A DNA stretch of 64,000 nucleotides from Symbiobacterium thermophilum IAM 14863 (GTDB taxonomy: Bacteria > Bacillota > Sulfobacillia > Symbiobacteriales > Symbiobacteriaceae). Of the stretch, positions 15,539 to 24,365 are shown in pieces. Position 1 is the first letter of the stretch; every line of letters begins with the position of its first letter. Under the pieces are notes generated by a model. That model did no database searches and was not told where the DNA came from. It was given only the letters and a program-made list of their open reading frames with translations. The stretch covers positions 744,001 to 808,000 of the forward strand of contig NC_006177.1 of NCBI RefSeq assembly GCF_000009905.1, given 5' to 3'. The position numbers and the translations under genes are program-made.

Positions 15539-16914
15539 CCCGCCGCTGGAGCCTGCGGACCCTGGCCCTGACCGCCGTGCTGGCGGCCCTGCTCCTGCCC
15601 CTGCTGGCCCTGGGCGGCGGGCTCGTGGGCACGGTGGCCCTCAACGCCGGGATGGTCAGCCTGGCCGAGGACGAGGTGGCCGCGGCGGAGCGGGCGGTCG
15701 CCCGGCTGGTGACGGAACGGTGGGACGAGCTGGGCGGACCGGCGTTCGCCGCGGAACTCGGAGAGCTGCAGTCTCGATGGTCTTTCGCCCTGGAGGTGCG
15801 CGGCCTGGATGACCGGGTGCGCTACGCCAGCCCGTCGGTGGCGGACGGCAGACTGGTGAGCAGCGGCTTTCGCCTCGAGCCCACCCAGCGGGTCCGGCTT
15901 CTGCAGCGGAACGGCGAACCGCTGGGCCTCCTGGTGCTCTGGGTCTGGCCGCAGGCGGCGCTCTCCGGTGTGGGCGCCGCGGCCAGGGTGGGCTTCGGGC
16001 TCGCGCTGGCCTCGCTGCTCGCCCTGCTCGTGGGGGTGCTGGTCTGGACCGGCCGGGCGGTGCTGCGCCCGCTGCGCGCGCTGGAGGCCGCCACCCGGGC
16101 GGTGGCCGAGGGCGACCTGGATTTTGCCTTGCCCCGCTCGCGGGTCCAGGAACTGGACGCCCTGGGACAGGCCTTCACCGCGATGCGGGACCGGCTGCAG
16201 GCGGCCCTGGAGCGGCAGGCGGCGCTGCAGGAGGAGCGCCGGCAGCTGATCGCCGCGATCGGCCATGACCTGCGGACGCCGCTCTCCTCGGTGCGCGCCT
16301 TCGCCGAGGGGCTGCGGGACGGCCTCGCCCGGGAGCCGGCGAAGGCGGCGCACTACGCCGACGTGATCCTCCGGAAGACCGCGGAGGTCGAGCGGCTGGT
16401 GGAGGACCTGTTTCAGTTCTCCCGGCTGGAGCTGCCGGAGACCCGGGCGGCGCTGCGGGAGGTGGACCTGGCCGCGTTCCTGAAGGCCACCCTGGGCGCC
16501 TTCGGCGCGCAGGCCGAGCAGAAGGGGGTGGTCCTGGCCGCCGAGGGGCCTGACCTGACGGCCGGGCTTGACCCGGCGCTGCTGGGCCGCGCCCTCGACA
16601 ACCTGATCGCCAACGCCCTGCGCCACACGCCCCCCGGGGGGCAGATCCGCCTCACCTGGGGCCGCCACGGCGGGGAGGTGTGCATCGCCGTGGCCGACAC
16701 CGGGGAGGGCATCCCGCCGGAGGAGCTGCCGCACCTCTTCACGCCCATGCACCGCCCTGACCGCTCCCGTTCCCGGCGCAGCGGCGGGGCCGGTCTGGGA
16801 CTGGCCATCGCCGCCCGCATCGCGGCGCTCCACGGCGGGCGGATCACCTGCGAGAGCCGGGTGGGGGAGGGTACCACGTTTACGCTCATCCTGCCCGCGG
16901 CGCCGCTGCCCTGA
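15535..16914 (+). CDS. Sensor histidine kinase
   Basis: This 459-residue membrane kinase has a first membrane segment at about residues 10-32 and a second near 145-170, bounding a roughly 110-residue external sensor. A HAMP linker follows (RPLRALEAATRAVAEGDLDF). The dimerisation helix holds the phosphorylated His244 in IGHDLRTPLSS. The ATP-binding domain shows the N box NLIANALRHTPPGG, G1 DTGEGIP, the F box LFTPMHRPD and G2 GGAGLGLAIA. The start overlaps the response regulator stop, so the pair is co-translated. The signal is unknown. Confidence 0.95.
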   Translation: MTRRWSLRTLALTAVLAALLLPLLALGGGLVGTVALNAGMVSLAEDEVAAAERAVARLVTERWDELGGPAFAAELGELQSRWSFALEVRGLDDRVRYASPSVADGRLVSSGFRLEPTQRVRLLQRNGEPLGLLVLWVWPQAALSGVGAAARVGFGLALASLLALLVGVLVWTGRAVLRPLRALEAATRAVAEGDLDFALPRSRVQELDALGQAFTAMRDRLQAALERQAALQEERRQLIAAIGHDLRTPLSSVRAFAEGLRDGLAREPAKAAHYADVILRKTAEVERLVEDLFQFSRLELPETRAALREVDLAAFLKATLGAFGAQAEQKGVVLAAEGPDLTAGLDPALLGRALDNLIANALRHTPPGGQIRLTWGRHGGEVCIAVADTGEGIPPEELPHLFTPMHRPDRSRSRRSGGAGLGLAIAARIAALHGGRITCESRVGEGTTFTLILPAAPLP

Positions 16915-16986
16915 CGCACGCCGCGGGAGCGGCGCAGGCGCCGGCGCGGGGCAGGATCCGGCCGAGCCGACATGGAACCGTAGCGG

Positions 16987-18072
16987 TTGGACGTACACGG
17001 CGCAGCATACGCTACGCACGGGAAGGGGGTAACCGGCATCGCAGCGCTGGACATTCAACAGGGAGTCTCTCTGCGCGACTACTCGACGATGCGCCTGGGC
17101 GGCTGGGCGGCCTATCTCGCCCACGTCCGGAGCCCTGCGGAGGTGGAGGAGGGCATCGCCTGGGCCGAGGCCCGCCACCTGCCGGTGATCATGGTCGGCG
17201 GCGGCAGCAACATCATCTGGCGGGACGAGGGGTTCGCCGGCCTGGTGCTGGTCAACCGCATCCCCGGATTTGAACTGGCGGACCAGGGCGGGCACTTGCT
17301 CCTGACCGTGGGCGCAGGCGAGAACTGGGACTCGGTGGTGGCGCGGGCGGTCGCCGCGGGCGCGTCGGGCATCGAACGGCTGAGCCTGATTCCCGGCACC
17401 GCGGGGGCCACCCCGGTCCAGAACGTAGGCGCCTACGGACAGGAGATCGCGGACGTGCTGGTGTCGGTGGACGCGTACGACCGGCAGGAAAGGCGCTTCG
17501 TGCGCATTCCGGCGGCGGAGTGTGCCTTCGGGTACCGGCGTTCCCGCTTCAACCAGGCCGACCGCGGCCGGTTCTTCATCACCGCGCTGACGCTGCGGCT
17601 GCTGCGGGAGCCCCCGAGAGCCCCCTTCTATCCGGCCCTGGGCCGGTACCTGGAGGAGCGGGGCCTCACCCACCCCACGGTGCAGCAGGTGCGGGACGCG
17701 GTCATCGCCATCCGCCGCGCCAAGTTGCCCGATCCGGCCCACGTCGCCAACTGCGGCTCCTTCTTCCGCAACCCGATCATCCCGGCCCCGCAGGCTGCGG
17801 AGCTCCTCCGTCGCTACCCCGACATGCCGCACTGGCCCGTGCCCGGCGGCGGGGTGAAGCTGGCGGCCGGCTGGCTGATCGACCGGGCGGGCTTCCGGGG
17901 CGTGGCCGACCCGGAGACCGGGATGGGCACGTGGCCGGCGCAGGCGCTGGTGGTCGTCAACCACCGGGCGTCCAGCACCGCAGACCTGCTGCGCTTCAAG
18001 CAGAAGGTCCAGGACGAGGTGCGGAGGCGCTTCGGGGTGACCCTGGAGCAGGAGCCGGAGCTTCTCCCCTGA
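16987..18072 (+). CDS. murB: UDP-N-acetylenolpyruvoylglucosamine reductase
   Basis: MurB reduces enolpyruvyl-UDP-GlcNAc to UDP-MurNAc with FAD and NADPH in the cytoplasm. The FAD-binding segment has VGGGSNIIW and [17 protein letters not shown]; the catalytic Ser is in NCGSFFRNP (codon 17758-17760). It contains the YRRSRF loop of the E. coli-type (type I) enzymes, which is unlike the shorter B. subtilis type. The start is uncertain. The open frame reaches a TTG at 16987 without a good ribosome binding site, whereas AAGGGGG at 17024-17030 lies eight bases before an ATC at 17038, and homology begins just after that codon. A true start at 17038 would give about 344 residues, close to the E. coli length. 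Confidence 0.92.
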
Positions 18073-18092
18073 ACCCTGCCGGCGCACACCCC

Positions 18093-18136
18093 AAGCGGCG
18101 CGCCCCGGGCCCAAAGCGGCGCGGGGCGCGCCGCTT
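18093..18136 (+). terminator. Terminator after murB
   Basis: Fourteen-base perfect arms (18093-18106, aagcggcgcgcccc, and 18123-18136, ggggcgcgccgctt) with a 16-base loop, 20 bases after the murB stop. Confidence 0.75.
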
Positions 18137-18263
18137 GCCGTTGTGCCTTTCGGGTAGCGACCCGAGAACGTTCTGGGGGCGCTTTGGACCAGGGGATGTA
18201 CGACGGTGCTCCTAATCCCATAGACTAAATATTTCAGTTCTTTCCATTCGGAATCTGGAGTAC

Positions 18264-18293
18264 TTGAACTATTGTATTTGGCTAGCATAACAT
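18264..18293 (+). promoter_or_regulatory. Predicted sigma-A promoter of the chemoreceptor gene
   Basis: TTGAAC (18264-18269) and TAACAT (18288-18293) are 18 bases apart in an AT-rich stretch that stands out from the surrounding sequence. The chosen start codon is 58 bases downstream of the -10 box. Confidence 0.55.
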
Positions 18294-18351
18294 AGTTTCC
18301 AGCGCGTCCAATCTTGGCATGATGGTTCCTGTGGAAAGGAGAGGAATCAGG

Positions 18352-20196
18352 GTGCGCTGGGGTCTTCGCACAACACTGACCGTTGGCGCCATCGCGATCG
18401 TCGCGGTTCTGGTCTCCACCATTTTCATGGTGGTGCGTGCCCTCAACATCCAGCGGGAACAGTACGACGACCTGGCGAACGACCTTCGCATGGCCCAGAT
18501 CAAGGCCACCCAGCTGCAGTCCCACGCCCAGGGCCAGGCCCGCAGCCTCTGGGCCTACGCCGCAACGGGCAGCGTCGACTACCTGGACCAGTTCGAGACC
18601 TATCGGCAGTACGCCGATGAGGCGTCCAACTGGCTGGCCGCCACCGTGGAGAGCGAGCAGGGCGTGAAGCTGCTGACGGCCCTGCGCGACGCGGAAACCG
18701 CCGTGTCGAAGGCCGTCGAGTCGCTGAACCGGCTGAACCTGACGGATCTCAGGGCCCAGCTCCCCGCGTTGATGCCGCTCATGGACGACTACATCGACGC
18801 GGCCAACGCCATTGCCGAGTACGTGGACGGCGCCGCCGGATACCAGGAGATCGCCACCATCGAGGCGACGAACCGGCAGCGGCTGGTCGTCATCGGCCTC
18901 ATCGTCGGGTACGGCGTCGTCTCGGCGATCATCGCCCTGGTCGTGATCCGGGGCGTCGTGGGCGTCTTAGAGCAGGTGCGGGCGGCCGTGGTCCAGGTCG
19001 CCGACGGCGACCTCTCGGACGTGGAACTGCGGTATGACGGCAACGACCCGGTGGGCCAGATGTGCCGCTCGCTCAGGGAGATGATCCCGGCCTTGCGGGG
19101 GCTGGTCGCCGGCGTCGGCGACACCTCCCGCGCCGTCACCGAGTCCGCGGCCGAACTGCACGCGACCACGGAGGAGATGTCCCGTTCGGCCACCATGGTG
19201 GCGGAGGCCATCTCCCAGATTGCCCGGGGCACCGGCGAGCAGGCGGCCGCCGCGGACAACATCCAGTCCCGCATGCGGCAGCTCCGGGAGGCGATCGACC
19301 AGATCGCCGGCGGCGCCGAGGAGCAGGCAAAGCAGGCGCAGCGGGCCGTGGAGGACCTGGCGGGGATGCTGGAGCAGCTCTCGCAGGCGTCCGCACACGT
19401 GCGGAACGTGAACCGTCTGGCCGCCGACGCCCTGGCCACCGCCCAGGAGGGCCAGTCCACCGTGCTGCGCTCGGCCGCGGGCATGGCCGAGATCCAGGCC
19501 AGCGTGGCCGCCACGGCTGAGCAGGTGGCGGGGCTGGGCGAGCTGTCGCAGCAGATCGGCGCCATCACGGAGGCGATCACCGCCATCGCGGATCAGACCA
19601 ACCTGCTCGCCCTCAACGCGGCGATCGAGGCCGCCCGGGCCGGCGAGCACGGGCGCGGCTTCTCGGTGGTCGCGGACGAGGTGCGGAAGCTGGCGGAGCG
19701 GGCCGCCTCCTCGGCCAACGAGATCGCGGCGCTTATCAGCCGGATCCAGGCGAGCACCACCGAGGCCGTCGAGAGCATGAACCGGGTCAACGCGCAGGTC
19801 GAGGCCGGCGTTGAGATGGCCCGTTCCGCCGAACAGGGGTTGGGCCGCATCGTCACCATGGTCAGGGACACCCAGGAGCACGCGGCCGAGGTCGTGCGGG
19901 TGACCGAGAAGCTGGTGGAGGACAGCAGGGGGATCCAGTCGGCCGTGTCCGAGATGGCGGCGGTCGCCGAGGAGAACTCCGCCGCCACGGAGGAGATGGC
20001 CGCCAGTTCGGATTCCGTCCTGGAGGCCGTGGCCGTCATTGCCTCCTCGGCGCAGGAGACGGCCGCCGCGGCCCAGGAGGTGTCCGCCTCCACCGAGGAG
20101 CTGACCGCCGGCGCCGAGACCATCGCGCAGTCCACCCAGCGGCTGGCGGGCATGTCCCGGGAGCTACTCTCCCGGGTCGGACGGTTCCGGTACTAG
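18352..20196 (+). CDS. Methyl-accepting chemotaxis protein
   Basis: This 614-residue receptor has an N-terminal membrane segment ([19 protein letters not shown]), a helical external sensor of about 150 residues (four-helix-bundle type), and a second membrane segment ([20 protein letters not shown]). A HAMP region and a long signalling coiled coil with [20 protein letters not shown] follow. It ends in VGRFRY. I chose the GTG at 18352, which follows AAGGAGAGG, rather than the ATG at 18319. The coiled coil is clearly more divergent from the receptors at 1 and 59724 than those are from each other. It is a single-gene unit ending in a good terminator. Confidence 0.94.
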   Translation: MRWGLRTTLTVGAIAIVAVLVSTIFMVVRALNIQREQYDDLANDLRMAQIKATQLQSHAQGQARSLWAYAATGSVDYLDQFETYRQYADEASNWLAATVESEQGVKLLTALRDAETAVSKAVESLNRLNLTDLRAQLPALMPLMDDYIDAANAIAEYVDGAAGYQEIATIEATNRQRLVVIGLIVGYGVVSAIIALVVIRGVVGVLEQVRAAVVQVADGDLSDVELRYDGNDPVGQMCRSLREMIPALRGLVAGVGDTSRAVTESAAELHATTEEMSRSATMVAEAISQIARGTGEQAAAADNIQSRMRQLREAIDQIAGGAEEQAKQAQRAVEDLAGMLEQLSQASAHVRNVNRLAADALATAQEGQSTVLRSAAGMAEIQASVAATAEQVAGLGELSQQIGAITEAITAIADQTNLLALNAAIEAARAGEHGRGFSVVADEVRKLAERAASSANEIAALISRIQASTTEAVESMNRVNAQVEAGVEMARSAEQGLGRIVTMVRDTQEHAAEVVRVTEKLVEDSRGIQSAVSEMAAVAEENSAATEEMAASSDSVLEAVAVIASSAQETAAAAQEVSASTEELTAGAETIAQSTQRLAGMSRELLSRVGRFRY

Positions 20197-20211
20197 AACG
20201 AAGCGGTTGCG

Positions 20212-20235
20212 GGCGACCGCCGGAAGGCGGTCGCC
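20212..20235 (+). terminator. Terminator after the chemoreceptor
   Basis: Perfect 10-base arms ggcgaccgcc (20212-20221) and ggcggtcgcc (20226-20235) with a ggaa loop, followed by ttctgcttt. Confidence 0.8.
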
Positions 20236-20341
20236 TTCTGCTTTGGCCGCGGCCCTGCCGGCGGCCGCCCCCGGGCGGACGGGAGGGAAGGACATCGGAA
20301 CGGCCGGCTGGAATCGAATACGAGAAAGTGGGTGGATTTGG

Positions 20342-21328
20342 GTGATCCGCGTAGATGGACTGACCATTGCCGGAAAGCTGACCGACATCCGCCTCACCGT
20401 ACAGCCGGGCGAACTGGTGGCCGTGGTGGGGAGCAGGGGCAGCGGCAAGAGCACCCTGGTGCGGGCCCTGGTGGGCCTCGTTCCCCCGGACGGCGGGACG
20501 GTGACGGTGGGCGGCCATCCCGCCGGGTCGGACGCCGGCCGCGCCCTGGTGGGCGCGGCCAGCGAGGCCTGGGGACTGATGGAGCGGCTGACGGTATGGG
20601 AGAACCTGAACACCTTCGCCCGGCTCCGAGGCGCGCCCCGGGACCGGGCCGCGGCGCTGCTGAACCGGCTTGACCTGGGCGGCCGGCGCGACGTGCGGGT
20701 CGACCGGCTCACCCCGGGGGAGGCGGCACGGCTGCGCCTCGCCTGCGCCCTGGTTCACGACCCGTCCGTGCTGTTCCTCGACGAGCCCGCCGGGGACATC
20801 GACAGCGAGAGCGCAAGCCTCATCGCCTTCACCGTCGCCCAGGAGGCGGAGGCGGGGAAGACCGTCCTGGTGATGACCTTCGGCGACCCCCGGATCCTGG
20901 GGGTGGCCTCACGGATCTGCTACCTGGAGGGCGGCCGCCTGGTGGAGCCGGAGGCCGCAGCCGCCGGGGAACCGGCGCCGCCGTCCGCCGTCCGCAGGCC
21001 CGTCCCCCATGTGGCGGCCCGCAAAGGCGACCGGGTCCTGCTCTTCCGCCCGGAGGAGATCCGCTTCGCCTACGCCCGGGACAAGGCGGTCTACATCGAG
21101 ACCCCGGAGGGAACCTGCGGGGTCAGCTTCACCCTGGCGGAACTGGAGGAGCGGCTGGCCGACAGCGGGTTCTTCCGCAGCCACAAAGCGTACCTGGTCA
21201 ACCTCGCGTACGTCAGGGAGATCGCCGCGTGGACCCGGGACTCCTACTCCCTCATCCTGAAGGACGGCGAGGAGGTGCCGCTCAGCAAGCACCGCGCCCA
21301 CGAGCTGCGGGTGCGTCTCAACGGATAG
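20342..21328 (+). CDS. ABC ATPase domain fused to a LytTR DNA-binding domain
   Basis: The 328-residue protein begins with an ABC ATPase-like domain (Walker A GSRGSGKST at residues 30-38, Walker B VLFLDEPAGD). Its signature, normally LSGGQ, is degenerate (LTPGEAAR). From about residue 225 a LytTR domain follows, with IRFAYARDKAVYIET, SHKAYLVNLAYVREI and LSKHRAHELRVRL. It therefore looks like a regulator that uses an ABC module as sensor or partner. GTG at 20342 follows gggtgg. A three-part direct repeat that resembles LytTR operators lies just downstream, ahead of a normal ABC exporter pair, so it probably controls that exporter and may report its activity. Confidence 0.9.
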   Translation: MIRVDGLTIAGKLTDIRLTVQPGELVAVVGSRGSGKSTLVRALVGLVPPDGGTVTVGGHPAGSDAGRALVGAASEAWGLMERLTVWENLNTFARLRGAPRDRAAALLNRLDLGGRRDVRVDRLTPGEAARLRLACALVHDPSVLFLDEPAGDIDSESASLIAFTVAQEAEAGKTVLVMTFGDPRILGVASRICYLEGGRLVEPEAAAAGEPAPPSAVRRPVPHVAARKGDRVLLFRPEEIRFAYARDKAVYIETPEGTCGVSFTLAELEERLADSGFFRSHKAYLVNLAYVREIAAWTRDSYSLILKDGEEVPLSKHRAHELRVRLNG

Positions 21329-21339
21329 CGGAGGGCTTG

Positions 21340-21372
21340 CCGCCAGTTGTCGCCCGTTATCCGCCAGTTGTC
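21340..21372 (+). promoter_or_regulatory. Direct repeats resembling a LytTR operator
   Basis: The 12-mer ccgccagttgtc occurs at 21340-21351 and again at 21361-21372, exactly 21 bases apart (two DNA turns). Between them CCCGTTATC (21353-21361) is a third, weaker copy, so GTT recurs at 21346, 21356 and 21367 with spacing of 10 and 11. Known LytTR sites are 9-base repeats with a central GTT and about 21-base spacing. It precedes the exporter genes at 21432 and follows the LytTR gene. Confidence 0.65.
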
Positions 21373-21431
21373 CGGAAGCGGCGGAGTCGCCCGCCCCGCC
21401 CGTGCGATGATGGGGGCGGAGGTGGTGAGCC

Positions 21432-22280
21432 GTGATCAGCCTGACCCAGGTGACCATGCGCTACGGCGGGACGGTCGCCCTCGACGGCGTGGACCTGCAG
21501 GTCGCCGCCGGCGAGACCCTGGGACTGCTGGGGCCCAACGGGGCCGGGAAGACCACGGCGCTGCGGCTGCTGGCCGGGATGGCCCCGCCGTTCCGCGGGC
21601 GGGTGTCGGTGATGGGCGTCGACCCGTGGTCGGAGCCTGACCGGGTGCGGACCCGGATGGGGGTACTGCCGGAAGGCACGGGCCTGTTCGATCGGCTGAC
21701 CGTGGGAGAGAACCTGGCGCTCTTCGCCGGCCTCTACGGGCTCGGCCGGGAGAGCGTCCAGCGGGCCCTGGACGCGACGGGGGCGGCCCACCTGACCGGC
21801 CGGCGCGTCGGCAGCCTGTCAAAGGGGGAGCGGCAGCGGGTGGCCCTCGCCCGGGCCGTGCTCCACGATCCGGAGTTGCTCATCCTGGACGAGCCGACGT
21901 CGGGGCTCGATCCCGCCGCGGCCGCGTCGCTGCACCAGATCATCCGGGACATGCAGGCGCGGGGCCGCACCGTGGTCCTGGCCAGCCACGACATGGCGGA
22001 GGTGGAGGCCCTGTGCGACCGGGTGGCCATCCTGGACCGGGGCCGCCTGGTGGCCTGCGACGCCCCCGCCGCCCTGAAGGCGCGGCACGGGCGACGGTGG
22101 GTGAGGGTCACCGTCGCCGGAAGCGAGGGGCCGGAGACCCTGCGCTGGCCGCTGGAGGAGGCGGCCTGGGTCGAGGTCGCGGCGCGGCATCAGGCGCTGG
22201 GGACGCTGCTGGCCGTGCACACGGAGGAGGCAACGCTGTCCGAGGTCTTCCTGAAGACGACGGGGAGGGAACTGGCATGA
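21432..22280 (+). CDS. ABC transporter ATP-binding protein
   Basis: This 282-residue ATPase has Walker A GPNGAGKTT near residues 36-44, signature LSKGERQRVALARAV near 128, and Walker B LLILDEPTSGLDP. The C-terminal extension after residue 215 is typical of CcmA/NatA-type ATPases that pair with ABC-2 permeases. GTG at 21432 follows GGAGGTGG. It overlaps the permease by four bases (ATGA). Expression is probably under the LytTR-containing protein encoded upstream. Confidence 0.93.
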   Translation: MISLTQVTMRYGGTVALDGVDLQVAAGETLGLLGPNGAGKTTALRLLAGMAPPFRGRVSVMGVDPWSEPDRVRTRMGVLPEGTGLFDRLTVGENLALFAGLYGLGRESVQRALDATGAAHLTGRRVGSLSKGERQRVALARAVLHDPELLILDEPTSGLDPAAAASLHQIIRDMQARGRTVVLASHDMAEVEALCDRVAILDRGRLVACDAPAALKARHGRRWVRVTVAGSEGPETLRWPLEEAAWVEVAARHQALGTLLAVHTEEATLSEVFLKTTGRELA

Positions 22281-22978
22281 GGATGGTGGCCCTGGCACAG
22301 GCCCAGCTGCAGGACGTGATCCGGAACCCGCTGCTGGTGCTGTTTGCGGCCCTCCTGCCCGCGATGGGGATCATGATGAGGCTGGTCATGCCCGAAAGCG
22401 CCCGGCCCCTGCTGGTGGTCATGCTCTCGGTGATGGCCCCCTACTTCGTCGGGTGGAACGTGGCGGGCATCACGCTGGCGGAGGAGAAGGAGAAGCGGCG
22501 GCTGGAGGCGCTGTTCCTCACGCCCGTGCGCCCCTGGCAGGTGGTGATGGTCAAGGGAGCGCTGGCGCTGGCCGGCACCCTGGTCATGGGGGCGGTGATG
22601 CTGGCCGTCGGGGGAAAGGTGCCCGTGCGGCCCGGGATCTGGTTTCTCGCCTACCTGCTGCTGACGCTCTTCGCCGTCGGCGCCGGGACGCTCCTGGGGC
22701 TTCTCTTCAAGGACATGCGGTCCATGTCCATCGGCGGGACGCCGGTTCAGATCCTGCTGCTCTTCGCCACCACGCTTCCCTGGGCCCTGGCAGGCCCCGT
22801 GCTGTGGGAGGTCCAGGCCTGGCTGCCCACGCGGCCGGTGGTCGACCTGATGCAGGCGGGGTTCTTCGGCGAGGAGGTGCCGGTCCTCCGGCACGCACTG
22901 GTGATGCTGGGCTACGTCGCCGCAGTCTGGCTGGCCAACGTGAGCCTGGTGCGCCGGCTCTCCTTCCTGGTGCGGTGA
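22277..22978 (+). CDS. ABC-2 type permease
   Basis: This 233-residue membrane protein has six predicted segments, starting with LLVLFAALLPAMGIMMRL. The conserved cytoplasmic EEKEKRRLEALFLTPVRPWQ of ABC-2 permeases follows the second segment. With its translationally coupled ATPase (ATGA overlap) it forms a small exporter, probably working as a dimer. Substrate unknown; LytTR-controlled exporters of this size often handle peptides or antibiotics, but that is analogy only. Confidence 0.92.
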   Translation: MRMVALAQAQLQDVIRNPLLVLFAALLPAMGIMMRLVMPESARPLLVVMLSVMAPYFVGWNVAGITLAEEKEKRRLEALFLTPVRPWQVVMVKGALALAGTLVMGAVMLAVGGKVPVRPGIWFLAYLLLTLFAVGAGTLLGLLFKDMRSMSIGGTPVQILLLFATTLPWALAGPVLWEVQAWLPTRPVVDLMQAGFFGEEVPVLRHALVMLGYVAAVWLANVSLVRRLSFLVR

Positions 22979-22995
22979 CGAAGGGAGGCGCGTCG

Positions 22996-24117
22996 GTGCG
23001 CAAGCTCACCGCTGCACTGCTGGCGCTGCTCCTGCTGGCGGGCTGTGCGCCGGGGGACGGACCGGCCGGCGGCGAAATCCGGCGTCGTGCCCTGACCATC
23101 GCCCTGGACGAGACCTGGACCGCGGCCGCGGAGCTCACCTACCCGGCCGGGGGCGACGGGCCCTGGCCGGCGGTGATCCTGTTCCACGGGTCGGGGCCCA
23201 TGGACATGGATGCCACCAACGTGGACGCCGGAGGCCGGGTGGTGTCGGCCAACTTCCGGCTGCTGGCGGAGCGGCTGGCCCGGTCGGGCTATGTCGTCCT
23301 CCGCTTCCACAAGCGGGGGGTGAGGCGACCGGGTGACTACGACCCGGAGCAGGCCTACCGTGCGACTACCAACCAGCTCATCGCCGACGCCGGGCGGGTG
23401 ATCGCAGCCGCCCGGGAGCAGCCCGAGGTGGATGGCGGCCGCATCTACCTGTACGGCTGGAGCCAGGGTGCGCAGGTCGCCGCCCACGCCGCCCTGGCCG
23501 ACCGGGGGGTGGCGGGGGTGATCCTGCAGGGGCCGCCCACCGGGGGCTGGGCGGAGACCCTGCGCTACCAGCACCTGGAACTCGGGCTCCGTCTGCTGGC
23601 GGAGGTGGACGCAGACGGGGACGGCAAGCTGTCGGCGAGGGAGTGGATGGACGTGCCGCCGGGACCCGCCGCGCTGATGGGCAGCTTCTACGTCTGGGCG
23701 CCGGACTCCACGCCCTGGGCGTCGAAGATGCGGGCAGACACCGACCGGGACGGCGACGGGCTCATCGACCTGGAGGCGGAGCTGCGGCCGGCCATTGAAG
23801 CGCTTATCGCCAATCCCGCCGTGAACCCCATGATGGATCCCGCCAACGAGCCGGCTGAATCCCTGGCGGAGATCGCACCCCGTCTGGGCCGGCCGGTGCT
23901 GATCCTGCACGGGGAGCACGACGGGTTCGTGCCGGTGTCGGACGGCGAGGCCATCGCCGCCGCGGCGCCGGAGACCGCCACCCTGCGCCGCCTTCCCGGG
24001 CTCGGCCACGCCCTGAGCCCCACCGCGGACCCTGCCCGGGACGAGTTCGGCCCGATGGACGAGGCGGCGATCGCCGCGCTGCTGGAGTGGCTGCAGGCGC
24101 AGGCGGCGGCCCGGTGA
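22996..24117 (+). CDS. Lipoprotein alpha/beta hydrolase with EF-hand-like inserts
   Basis: The 373-residue product starts with a lipoprotein signal (LLALLLLAGC, modified Cys near residue 18). The hydrolase fold has FHGSGPM as oxyanion segment, nucleophile Ser156 in YGWSQGA, Asp309 in GEHDGFV and His338 in GLGHAL. In the cap region between strands are two DxDxDG calcium-loop-like motifs: DADGDGKLSAREW (about residues 205-217) and DTDRDGDGLIDLE (about 247-259). The GTG at 22996 follows GGGAGG; it lies 17 bases after the exporter gene and is probably in the same transcript. Substrate is likely an ester or peptide outside the cell. Confidence 0.88.
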   Translation: MRKLTAALLALLLLAGCAPGDGPAGGEIRRRALTIALDETWTAAAELTYPAGGDGPWPAVILFHGSGPMDMDATNVDAGGRVVSANFRLLAERLARSGYVVLRFHKRGVRRPGDYDPEQAYRATTNQLIADAGRVIAAAREQPEVDGGRIYLYGWSQGAQVAAHAALADRGVAGVILQGPPTGGWAETLRYQHLELGLRLLAEVDADGDGKLSAREWMDVPPGPAALMGSFYVWAPDSTPWASKMRADTDRDGDGLIDLEAELRPAIEALIANPAVNPMMDPANEPAESLAEIAPRLGRPVLILHGEHDGFVPVSDGEAIAAAAPETATLRRLPGLGHALSPTADPARDEFGPMDEAAIAALLEWLQAQAAAR

Positions 24118-24302
24118 AGGCACGGCACGTGGGGCTTGCCGATTCGCTGTGGAGGGCTGGTTCCGCCCGCAGGGCGGCGCCGGCCCTCGTGACGCGGATC
24201 GACGCCCGGGGGCCGCGCGGCCGTCTCCGGCGGTCCAGGGTTCCGGTGTGCCCCAAGTAAGGGGAATGATCGTGAAGAACACAGGGAATATTTATGTTGC
24301 GT

Positions 24303-24321
24303 TCAGGTTTCTCTCAGGTTT
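24303..24321 (+). promoter_or_regulatory. Tandem repeat resembling a response-regulator site
   Basis: TCAGGTTT occurs at 24303-24310 and 24314-24321, 11 bases apart, in the AT-rich promoter region of the YceI lipoprotein gene. Direct repeats one helical turn apart are typical of OmpR/PhoB-type sites. No tidy -35/-10 pair was found; TTGCGT lies just upstream at 24296. Confidence 0.4.
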
Positions 24322-24365
24322 TCTGTCCAAACTAGTACCCATCAACCGATTCTGGAGGGGTTCTT

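Noticed and set aside
18165-18174. Palindrome agaacgttct resembling a LexA/DinR box
   Set aside because: It lacks the GAAC-N4-GTTC spacing and flanking CG bases of the Firmicute SOS box, and the nearby genes (murB, chemoreceptor) are not damage-inducible.
18319-18351. Upstream ATG of the chemoreceptor at 18352
   Set aside because: The ATG at 18319 lacks a ribosome binding site and would put a basic segment ahead of the membrane span; the GTG at 18352 follows AAGGAGAGG and gives a normal start.
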